From CAZEPJ01 sp964514105 (lineage in GTDB: Bacteria > Desulfobacterota > Desulfocorpusculales > Desulfocorpusculum): a DNA stretch of 28,675 bases. Location: positions 1-28,675 of the forward strand of contig CAZEPJ010000056.1 of NCBI GenBank assembly GCA_964514105.1, written 5' to 3'. The translations under genes were made by a program, and so were the position numbers. The notes under the pieces are model-generated. The model searched no databases. It saw nothing but the letters and a program-made list of their open reading frames with translations, and was not told the origin of the DNA. Below are positions 18,345 through 25,753 of this stretch, piece after piece (the first letter of the stretch is position 1; the number at the start of each line of letters is the position of its first letter).

Positions 18345-18415
18345 AACTTCATCGAACCTCGCCGGACCCATCCCCTGGACTCCGGGGGCATTGAATCGGC
18401 TCCGCGGGCCGAGGT

Positions 18416-20107
18416 TCACCCCTTCAGCAGCCGCTCGATCGCCTCGGCCACCTCGCCCGCCGAGGCGAAACGGGCCTCGGGCTCCTTGCTCATCATGCGG
18501 TCCACCAGCGCAGCCACCGGCGCCGGCACCCCGGCGTTGAGCTGGCGCACCGGCACGGCCCTCCGGATGATGATCTGCTCCATGAGCGCCTCCACCTGCT
18601 CATCGCTGAACGGCGGCTTGCCCGTCAGAATGGCGTACAGAAGGGCCCCCAGGGAATACAGATCGGAGCGGGCGTCCAACGGTTCCCCCAGGACCACCTC
18701 CGGGGAGAGATACGCCGGCTGGTTGGAGCGTCCATCGGCTTCCGCGGCCGCGTGGATCCTGGCGGCGATGCTGGCCGTCCCGAAGTCCGTCACCTTCACC
18801 CGCCCCTTGGGCATGAGAAAGACGTTGGACGGTTTGATGCCCCCGTGCAGGACCCCGCCGTCGTGGGCATGGGAGAGGGCCTGGCTCACCTGGAGGCCCA
18901 CGTGCAGCACATGATGGACGGGCATGGGTTTGGCCTTGCACAGCCAGCGGTCCAGAGGGGCCCCTTCCAGGAGTTCCATGGCCATGTACGGAGTGCCCAT
19001 ATGCTCCCCGGCGTCGAAGATGACCACGATGCCCGGATGATTGAGCTTGCCCGCGCTCTCCACCTCCTGCAGGAACAGCCGGGTAAGCTCCTGCTGCTCC
19101 TCGGGGGCCACGTCGCCCTCCCATTCCAGAACCTTCAGGGCCACCAGGCGCTGGAGTCGGGGGTCCCGCCCCTTGTAGACCCGCCCCAGGGACCCCCGCC
19201 CTAGCTCGCTCAAGATCTCGTAGCGCCCCACCGCCGCCCCCCGTTGCCTGGCCGCCGCCCCTCCCTGGCCCGCCGCGGGCACCCGCAGCAGGGAGCTGCG
19301 ACCCGCCACGGCCTGGGACGGGTCCGCCAGGGCCTTCAACCGCCCTTGGACGTCCCTGAACCCGGGTGCCTTGGCCGCGATGGTCTCGTAGACCTCCCGG
19401 GCCTTCTGGGCGTTGCGAATGCGTTCGAAATCCCAGGCCAGATGGTACAGGATCTCCAGCATCTCATCGCCCAACGGGACCCGGAGGAACCGCTCCAGGG
19501 CAAGTTCCAGCATGCCCTTGCTCTGAAAGGTGAGCCCCAGCATCTTGTTGGCTTCGGCGTTCTCGAGGAAGGTCTCCTGAATGGCCTCGTAGAGCCTCGC
19601 ATGGTCGATGGCGATCCCCACCTGGTTGGCCAACATGACCAGGAGGTCCAGATCCTGCCTGTAGAATACCCCACGGGACTTGTTGATCCCCTGCAGGACG
19701 CCGATGACCCGCTGGCGCACCTTGACCGGGGCGCAGACCATGTTGCGGGTGGTGAAGCGGGCGTGGTCGTCGACCCGGCGGGCATGCCGGGGGTCTCTGG
19801 CCACGTCGTGAACGAGCAAAGGCTCGCCGCTCCTGGCCACCCACCCCGCGATCCCTTCCCCCATCTGCAGGCGGACCTCCTTGACCCGCTCCCCCTTCTT
19901 GCCCAGGGCCACTTCGAAGTAGAGCTCATCGGAGGCCTCGTCGACCAGAAGCAGGGAACTGGCCTCGCAGTCCAGGAGCCCCTTGACCGCCTCCATGGCC
20001 CGCCGTCTGACCTCCTTCTGGTCCAGGGTAGAGTTGAGGAGGCTGCTGAGTTCCACCAGGGTCGTGAGCTGTTTGATGGTCTCGCGCGCCGTGGGTTTGA
20101 GGATCAT
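18416..20107 (-). CDS. GAF-domain Ser/Thr kinase-like protein, probable pseudokinase
   Basis: The 563-residue cytoplasmic protein has a GAF sensor domain (about 15-172), a helical TPR-like linker (about 185-262) and a protein-kinase fold (about 295-562). Kinase parts kept: ELGRGSLGRVYKG glycine loop, Lys325 in LVALKVL, a helix-C glutamate in LFLQEVE, and DFG at 441-443. The catalytic loop reads H421-G422-G423-IKPSN where active kinases have HRDIKPxN, so both the arginine and the catalytic aspartate are glycine. The activation segment also loses the usual GTPxYMSPE, reading NQPAYLSPE. It may bind ATP yet transfer little or no phosphate. It overlaps the CHASE2 kinase gene by four bases (ATGA), so both proteins are made together. 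GAF ligand unknown. Confidence 0.9.
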   Translation of the reverse strand: MILKPTARETIKQLTTLVELSSLLNSTLDQKEVRRRAMEAVKGLLDCEASSLLLVDEASDELYFEVALGKKGERVKEVRLQMGEGIAGWVARSGEPLLVHDVARDPRHARRVDDHARFTTRNMVCAPVKVRQRVIGVLQGINKSRGVFYRQDLDLLVMLANQVGIAIDHARLYEAIQETFLENAEANKMLGLTFQSKGMLELALERFLRVPLGDEMLEILYHLAWDFERIRNAQKAREVYETIAAKAPGFRDVQGRLKALADPSQAVAGRSSLLRVPAAGQGGAAARQRGAAVGRYEILSELGRGSLGRVYKGRDPRLQRLVALKVLEWEGDVAPEEQQELTRLFLQEVESAGKLNHPGIVVIFDAGEHMGTPYMAMELLEGAPLDRWLCKAKPMPVHHVLHVGLQVSQALSHAHDGGVLHGGIKPSNVFLMPKGRVKVTDFGTASIAARIHAAAEADGRSNQPAYLSPEVVLGEPLDARSDLYSLGALLYAILTGKPPFSDEQVEALMEQIIIRRAVPVRQLNAGVPAPVAALVDRMMSKEPEARFASAGEVAEAIERLLKG

Positions 20108-22707
20108 GGGGCCTCACCCGCAGCCGCCCCGCCCCGCCCGGCGGGCCGGGGCTTGGCCGCCGCCCGCTGGTCCACCTTGGCCAGGAACGACCGCAGGGCG
20201 CGGGCCATGTCCTGACCCCTCTGGAAGCGCTGATGGGGCTCCTTGGCCATGGCCTTGTCCACGACCTTGCCGAGGTACTCGGGCAGCCGGGCGTTGTGGG
20301 TCCGCAGCGGCGCGTGGGGTTGGGTGGCGATGACGTTGAGCAGCGTCATGATGCTCTCGGCCTTGAAGGGCTTCTCTCCGGTGAGCAGCTCGTAGAAAAC
20401 CACTCCCAGCGAGAAGATGTCCGACCGACCGTCCAGCGGTTTGCCGCTCACCTGTTCCGGCGACATGTAGCTGGGCGTGCCCAGGACGATGCCCGCGGCC
20501 GTCTGGGTACGGGAACCCGTGGTGATGCGGGCAATGCCGAAGTCCGTGACCTTCACCTGACCGTTTCGGAGCACCATGATGTTGGCCGGCTTGATGTCCC
20601 GGTGGACCACGCCCTGCTCGTGGGCGTAGTCCAGGGCGTCGCACGCCTGGGTCATGATCTCGATGACCCGCCGCACCGGCAGGAGGCTCCCCTTTCGGAT
20701 ATGCGCGGTCAGTTCCTCCCCGTCAAGCAGCTCCATGGCGATGTACGACAGGTCCCAGTCCTCACCCACGTCGTATATGGTCACGATATTGGGGTGGGTG
20801 AGGCGGCCCGCCGTCTCCGCCTCCCGGAAGAAGCGCTTCTTGACGTCCTCCATCTCGTCGGGAGCGAAATCCTGCTCGAAACGGATGGTCTTGATGGCCA
20901 CCTCCCGATGGATCTTGGGATCCAGGCCCTTGTACACGATGCCCATGGCCCCTTTGCCCAGTTCGCCCACGATCTCATAGCGGCCCAAGGTGGGGTTCTC
21001 CGAGGCCCCCTCCAGCATCACCGTGGACTCCTCCTTGGAGCGAAGGTAGGCCGGGGCCTGGCCCGCCGGGGCTGCCAGCGCGCCGCGGAGCTTCTCCTGC
21101 CTGGCCCGGGTGTCCTTGTAGTTGGGATCCACCCGCGCAATGTGTTCGTACACGGAGATGGCCTTGTTGGGCATGCGTTTTCGCTCGAAGTCCTGAGCCA
21201 GGTTGTACAGGATGTCCTTCATGTCCTCATCGATGGGGAGGCCGCGGAACTTCTCGAAGGCCAGGTCGAGCATCCCCTTTCCTTGAAAGGCGAGCCCCAG
21301 CATCTTGTTGGCCTCGTCGCTCTCCTCCTCCACGAAGGCCTTCTCCTGCTCGGTCACGAAGAACCGCCTGGACACCACGGCCAGGTGGGCCAGGACCACC
21401 AGCAGGAGGGCCGGGACCATCCGCAACCACACGCCGCCCTCAAAGAGCACGGCTGCCAGCATGGCCGCGCCCAGGAAGACTCCCAGCGTCACCAGCGCCC
21501 CGAACAGAGCCCGAAGCCGGGGGAGGATCAGGGAGGCGTAAAGCCCCACGAGCACAAGGAGCCCCAGCTCCACGACGGCGGCCCAGGGGGGCCGGGTCAG
21601 GAAGGTACCCCGCAGGATGTTCTCCACCACGTTGGCCACGCCCTCGACGGCGGGCAGCTGGGGGCTCAGCGGAGTGACCAGCCGGTCGGTCAGGCCCACG
21701 GCCGTGAAACCCACCAGGACCACCTTGCCCCGGAAGACCGCCGGCGACACCTTCCCTTCCAGGACGTCCGCGAAGGATGCTTGGGGCACGGTGCGCTCAT
21801 CCCCCAGGTACCCAATGAGCAGGCGCATTCGGTGGTCGGTGGTGACGAATCGCGGGCCCACGACCACGCCCTGACCCAGCTGGCAGACCAGATCCTCTGT
21901 GGAGAGATCCAGGAAGCGGGCGGCCAACAGCAGGCTGAAAGCGGGATAGAGATCCTCCTGATGGGAAACGACCAGGTGATCCGAGCGGGTGGCGCCGTCC
22001 GGATCGATGGAAAAGAGGATGGGGCCCATGCCCGCGGCGACCCGGGCGAATCGCTCCAGCGGAGGCATGACGGCCGCCGCGGCCGCGGGGTCCCCCGACC
22101 CGAGGTTCTTGACCACGTGAAAGGCCTGTTGGGTCACGAACGCAGGGGGTAAGGGCGGCTTGGCCTGGCGGCGCTCGACGGCCCCCTGCATGGGCATGAG
22201 CAAGATGACGTTGCCCGCCTCCCGGATGGCCTGCTCCATCCGGGCGTCCGAGTCAAGATCCCTTCGCAGATCGGCAATTTCCCATCGCAGCGGTTCCAAT
22301 GATTCCCTCGCGGGCCCCCACTGGAGGCCGTCCAGACGCGCCGAGATGCGCTCCAACACCCGCAGCCCGGAGCTCTCCTCCGGATCCTGGAACTGGATGG
22401 TCGGGGCGATCACCTTGGCCCCCGAGGCCTTGAGCCTCTCGATGACAGAGGCGTGGAGGGATCGTGGCCACGGCCAGCGCCCCAGGCGCGCCATGCTGGC
22501 ATCGTCGATGGCCACGATGGAGACGTGGGAAACCGCGGGAGCCCCCCCCAGGAGCCGCATCCTCAGATCGTAGGTCTGGAGTTCGGCGATCTCCAGGAAC
22601 GTGGGCTTGAGCAGGTAGAGGATCAGGACGAGGGCCGTGACGGACCACGCCGTGAGGAGGTCGAATCGGCGATTGGTCTTCCCGGTGGCAACGGCCTTGC
22701 CGAGCAT
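20104..22707 (-). CDS. CHASE2-domain transmembrane Ser/Thr protein kinase
   Basis: The 867-residue receptor kinase has a first membrane helix (about 17-33), an extracytoplasmic CHASE2 sensor region (about 35-365, with VSIVAIDDASMARLGRWPWPR and VVLVGFTAVGLTD) and three further helices (about 376-395, 400-422, 426-446). A cytoplasmic TPR-like linker (about 465-542) and a kinase domain (about 577-843) follow. Catalytic residues are all present: GELGKGAMGIVYKG, Lys606 in VAIK, Asp704 in HRDIKPAN, DFG at 722-724 and GTPSYMSPE. CHASE2 ligands are unknown. The start at 22705-22707 is chosen because upstream codons of the open frame are not protein-like and the promoter lies within them. First gene of the signalling operon. 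Confidence 0.93.
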   Translation of the reverse strand: MLGKAVATGKTNRRFDLLTAWSVTALVLILYLLKPTFLEIAELQTYDLRMRLLGGAPAVSHVSIVAIDDASMARLGRWPWPRSLHASVIERLKASGAKVIAPTIQFQDPEESSGLRVLERISARLDGLQWGPARESLEPLRWEIADLRRDLDSDARMEQAIREAGNVILLMPMQGAVERRQAKPPLPPAFVTQQAFHVVKNLGSGDPAAAAAVMPPLERFARVAAGMGPILFSIDPDGATRSDHLVVSHQEDLYPAFSLLLAARFLDLSTEDLVCQLGQGVVVGPRFVTTDHRMRLLIGYLGDERTVPQASFADVLEGKVSPAVFRGKVVLVGFTAVGLTDRLVTPLSPQLPAVEGVANVVENILRGTFLTRPPWAAVVELGLLVLVGLYASLILPRLRALFGALVTLGVFLGAAMLAAVLFEGGVWLRMVPALLLVVLAHLAVVSRRFFVTEQEKAFVEEESDEANKMLGLAFQGKGMLDLAFEKFRGLPIDEDMKDILYNLAQDFERKRMPNKAISVYEHIARVDPNYKDTRARQEKLRGALAAPAGQAPAYLRSKEESTVMLEGASENPTLGRYEIVGELGKGAMGIVYKGLDPKIHREVAIKTIRFEQDFAPDEMEDVKKRFFREAETAGRLTHPNIVTIYDVGEDWDLSYIAMELLDGEELTAHIRKGSLLPVRRVIEIMTQACDALDYAHEQGVVHRDIKPANIMVLRNGQVKVTDFGIARITTGSRTQTAAGIVLGTPSYMSPEQVSGKPLDGRSDIFSLGVVFYELLTGEKPFKAESIMTLLNVIATQPHAPLRTHNARLPEYLGKVVDKAMAKEPHQRFQRGQDMARALRSFLAKVDQRAAAKPRPAGRGGAAAGEAP

Positions 22708-23012
22708 GGAGGCCCATCCCCCTGGCGGGGCGCTCCCCCCAATCCCTTTCCAAGACCCCAGCCGGGCCGGGTGAAGCCCTCCCCGAAATGCAGCGTCTAT
22801 ACTATAGAAAAGTCGACGTGTGTCAACGGCAATCCCCGGCTGTTGCGGGGGACCAGCCGCTCTGGGGTCCGGGGCCCCCTGGTCCTGGCACAGGGGACGC
22901 GTCCGGCCGCTCCTGCGATGTCCGGCCATTGACCCACCTTCCCCTCCTGTGGTACCCCAGGGACGAGGATGTGTGACAAATTGCCCATGCGCGCGGCGGG
23001 TGCCGTGGGATC
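22708..23012. other. Divergent intergenic region between the kinase operon and comEC
   Basis: These 305 bases hold the minus-strand promoter at 22799-22826 and two inverted repeats on its upstream side: CCCCG/CGGGG at about 22834-22850, and GGACCAG at 22850-22856 with CTGGTCC at 22879-22885. The repeats could be regulator sites or hairpins. I see no convincing comEC promoter and no small gene. Confidence 0.5.
22799..22826 (-). promoter_or_regulatory. Sigma70-type promoter of the signalling operon
   Basis: On the minus strand a perfect TTGACA (22821-22826) is followed after 16 bases by TAGTAT (22799-22804). Transcription would begin near 22791, leaving a leader of about 84 bases before the CHASE2 kinase ATG. 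The patch is clearly richer in A and T than its surroundings. Confidence 0.6.
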
Positions 23013-25487
23013 ATGACCTCCATTTTCCCCTGGTTGGTGGCGGCGTTCACCGCAGGCTTGGTCCTGGGGGCCTGGTGGCCCTTGTCTCATGCGGTGCTGT
23101 GCCTCCCCCTGGCCGCCGCGGCGTGGCTGGCCGTTGCGGGGCAGCGAGGGGGAGGCAGGTCCGCCGCGGCCGCCGGGTTGCTGCTGTTCGCTTCCCTGGG
23201 ACTCGTCCATTCCCAGCGGATCCTTTGGGCACCTCTCCCCGCAGACCACGTGGCCCACCTGGCCGATGACCCATCCGTTGACTTGGAAGGGGTCGTCATC
23301 CAGTCCCCCGACGTCCGGGAGGAAAAGACGCGGCTGGTCGTTGCGGCCCGGGTTCACCACCAAGGTGGGACGGGGAAGCGGACCCGGGGGCCGGTCTTGC
23401 TCACCGTGGCCCAGGGGGGGGATTGGCTGCGATACGGGGACCGCATCCGCCTGCGATGCCGCCTGCGGGCGCCGCGCCCGGCCGCAAACCCCGGCGAGTT
23501 CCAGCGGGATCGGGTCCTGGCGCTCCAAGGGGTTCGGGTCCAGGGGTTCGTCGCCGAAGGGCGCCAGATCCTGCTCCTGCGCCGCGGCGAGGGGGCCTGG
23601 CCTCGCCAGCACGTGGAACGACTCCGTTGCAGACTTTCGGAGGCCATGCGGGCGGAGTTTCCCTCCCCGTCCAGGGAGATCCTTCTGTCCTTGATCGTGG
23701 GGGGCCAGTCCGCCCTCCCGGCCCATTGGCGGGACGCGTTCGCGGCGGTAGGCCTCTCCCACCTGCTCGCCATCAGCGGCCTGAATTTCGGGCTGCTCGC
23801 CCTCATCGGATACGCCTCGGCCCGTTGGCTCCTCCTGCGGTCCGCCTGGGTGGCCCTTCGCCTGCCGGTGGAAAAGGTGGCCTGGTCCCTCACCGTCCCG
23901 GTCCTCATGGCCTACGGAGGGATCGCCGGTATGGGACCGTCGGTGCAACGCGCCCTGGTCATGATCCTCGCCCTTCTGACGGCCCTCCTCCTCGACAGGG
24001 TGCGCGGCCTGTACCACGCGCTGGCCCTGGCGGCCCTGGCCATCCTGCTGTGGCAACCGGCGGCCATATTCGACATCTCGTTCCAGTTGTCGTTCCTGGC
24101 GGTGCTGGGGATCCTGTATGCGGTGCCCCGATGGCAGGGGTGCCTGCTCCCCAGGGACCCGCTGGCGGCCCTGCAGCCCCCGCGGCGGCTCCATCGCTGG
24201 GCCCGCGGGGCCCTCCTGGTGGTCCTCACCTCTCTGGCGGCCCTCCTGGCCACCCTGCCCGTCTCCGTGCTGCACTTCCACCTTGTGCCCGTGGCGGCGC
24301 TGCCGGCCAACCTCCTGGCGGTGCCTCCCGTCAACATCCTGATCCTCCCCCTGGCCCTCCTGGGCAGCGCGTTGCACTTCCTCTGGGAATCCGCCGGGCT
24401 TCACGTGCTGTGGGCCTGCGCCTGGCTCTGCGACCTTCTTGCCCAGGCGGTCCGTTGGGGGGCCGGGGCGAGCGGTGGGGGGATCTACCTGCCGACTCCC
24501 CGCCCATGGGAGGTGTTCATCTTCTACGCCATCTGTGTTGGACTGTGTCATGTGCGCGGGACTCCCCGGTTTCGATGGGCGACCCTGGGCATGATCCTGA
24601 TCCTGGCCGCCCTCTGGAGCGGAGAGGCGGTGGCCCGGCGATGGGCCGGCGAACTGCGCGTGCATTGCCTCTCCGTGGGCAACGGCCTCTCCGTCTTCGT
24701 GGAGGGACCGGGGGCATATCGCATGCTGCTGGATGGCGGGGGATGGCATCACACCCGGGCGGACATCGGGGCGGCGGTGGTGGCCCCTGTCCTGTGGCAC
24801 AGGCGGGTGCTCGCGCTGGATCGCGTGATCCTTTCCCATCCCCATCCCGATCACATGGGCGGTTTGGGCTTCGTGCTGCGGGCCTTCCGGGTGGCGAGTC
24901 TCTGGGACAACGGGGAATCGCCGGCCAGCGAGGCGTACGAGGCGTTCAGGCAGGCGGCCGCGGCCCGGGAATTGATCCCGGCCCCCCTGGGGGCGGGCGC
25001 CCGATGGAGCGCGGGGGCCGCCGTCTTCCATGTGCTCCATCCTCCCGGAGGTGAGAGCAACCCGGGGCCCCGCCGGGGCGGCGGGTCCCAAGCCAACAAT
25101 CGCTCCATCGTCCTGCGCATCGCCCTGGGAGGAGTCTCATTCCTGCTTCCGGGAGACATCGAGGCAGAGCGGGAGTCCTGGCTCGCCAGGCGCGAGGCCC
25201 TTCGGTCCACGGTGCTCGTGGCCCCCCACCACGGAAGCCGGACCTCCAGCAGTCCGGCATTCCTGGCGGCAGTGGCGCCCCGGTGCGTGGTCTTCTCGTC
25301 CGACGAAGGCCCCCGAGGCCTGGCTCACCCTGCCGTCGTGGCCCGGTACAGGGAGGCCGGGGCCCGGGTCTTCCACACGGGCGACGATGGCATGGTGAGT
25401 TTGATCACCGACGGGAGAGACCTGCAGGTGAGGACACACCTGAGCCGACGGGCCGAGCGGATCTCCCTGGAGTCCGCAAGGCCATAG
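23013..25487 (+). CDS. comEC: ComEC/Rec2-family DNA uptake channel protein
   Basis: ComEC carries single-stranded DNA across the inner membrane during natural transformation. The 824-residue protein has N-terminal membrane helices with a DUF4131-type region, the multi-helix Competence domain (about 215-490, with LLAISGLNFGLLA and ISFQLSFLAVLGI) and a C-terminal metallo-beta-lactamase fold (about 550-800). The last keeps the metal motif SHPHPDHMGGL near residue 610, LLDGGG near 572, LPGDIE and APHHGSRTS, so its proposed nuclease site looks intact. The family is full length. No other competence or type IV pilus genes lie in the window, so DNA uptake ability cannot be judged. The ribosome binding site is weak (GGGA just before the ATG). 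Confidence 0.96.
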   Translation: MTSIFPWLVAAFTAGLVLGAWWPLSHAVLCLPLAAAAWLAVAGQRGGGRSAAAAGLLLFASLGLVHSQRILWAPLPADHVAHLADDPSVDLEGVVIQSPDVREEKTRLVVAARVHHQGGTGKRTRGPVLLTVAQGGDWLRYGDRIRLRCRLRAPRPAANPGEFQRDRVLALQGVRVQGFVAEGRQILLLRRGEGAWPRQHVERLRCRLSEAMRAEFPSPSREILLSLIVGGQSALPAHWRDAFAAVGLSHLLAISGLNFGLLALIGYASARWLLLRSAWVALRLPVEKVAWSLTVPVLMAYGGIAGMGPSVQRALVMILALLTALLLDRVRGLYHALALAALAILLWQPAAIFDISFQLSFLAVLGILYAVPRWQGCLLPRDPLAALQPPRRLHRWARGALLVVLTSLAALLATLPVSVLHFHLVPVAALPANLLAVPPVNILILPLALLGSALHFLWESAGLHVLWACAWLCDLLAQAVRWGAGASGGGIYLPTPRPWEVFIFYAICVGLCHVRGTPRFRWATLGMILILAALWSGEAVARRWAGELRVHCLSVGNGLSVFVEGPGAYRMLLDGGGWHHTRADIGAAVVAPVLWHRRVLALDRVILSHPHPDHMGGLGFVLRAFRVASLWDNGESPASEAYEAFRQAAAARELIPAPLGAGARWSAGAAVFHVLHPPGGESNPGPRRGGGSQANNRSIVLRIALGGVSFLLPGDIEAERESWLARREALRSTVLVAPHHGSRTSSSPAFLAAVAPRCVVFSSDEGPRGLAHPAVVARYREAGARVFHTGDDGMVSLITDGRDLQVRTHLSRRAERISLESARP

Positions 25488-25753
25488 GACGCCCCGTGTC
25501 CAGGGTGTCCCCTGGGCCTCCGGGGGGCAGCGCCCTTTGTCCAGCAGTCCAGCTTCCGCAGAAGAGCGATCCCGTACCCATGGCGGGCGAGCAGGCCGTC
25601 CCGCCCACAGCGGGGCCGCCAGCCGTAAACAGGGCGATGGCGAGGCGCAGGGCCAACAGACATGAGGCTCCCTCCCCCCGGGACCAAGTCGTTGTGCTGT
25701 GCGAAGGGTCTCTCCCATGACATGAGGCGGCCTTTGGGCTATGCTGGTTCCCC
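25488..25753. other. Intergenic region between comEC and the AsmA-like gene
   Basis: In these 266 bases I find a short hairpin after comEC (CCAGGG/CCCTGG, 25500-25515, loop TGTC) without a T run, and a promoter at the far end. Open frames on both strands look like chance G+C-rich frames. Nothing resembles a tRNA or a riboswitch I know. Confidence 0.4.
25717..25745 (+). promoter_or_regulatory. Promoter of the AsmA-like gene
   Basis: ATGACA at 25717-25722 (five of six against TTGACA) is followed after exactly 17 bases by TATGCT at 25740-25745. The expected start, six to eight bases on, falls at about 25751-25753, immediately before the ATG at 25754. No ribosome binding site is present, which fits a leaderless or nearly leaderless mRNA. 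Confidence 0.5.

Noticed and set aside
20233..22152. A 639-codon open frame on the plus strand
   Set aside because: Antisense to the CHASE2 kinase gene, whose domains are unmistakable; no independent support.
22797..25091. A 764-codon open frame on the minus strand
   Set aside because: Antisense to comEC and spanning the divergent promoter region; composition is that of a shadow frame.
25488..25753. Riboswitch or small RNA between comEC and the AsmA-like gene
   Set aside because: Searched both strands by eye for known conserved cores; found only short palindromes and no convincing element.
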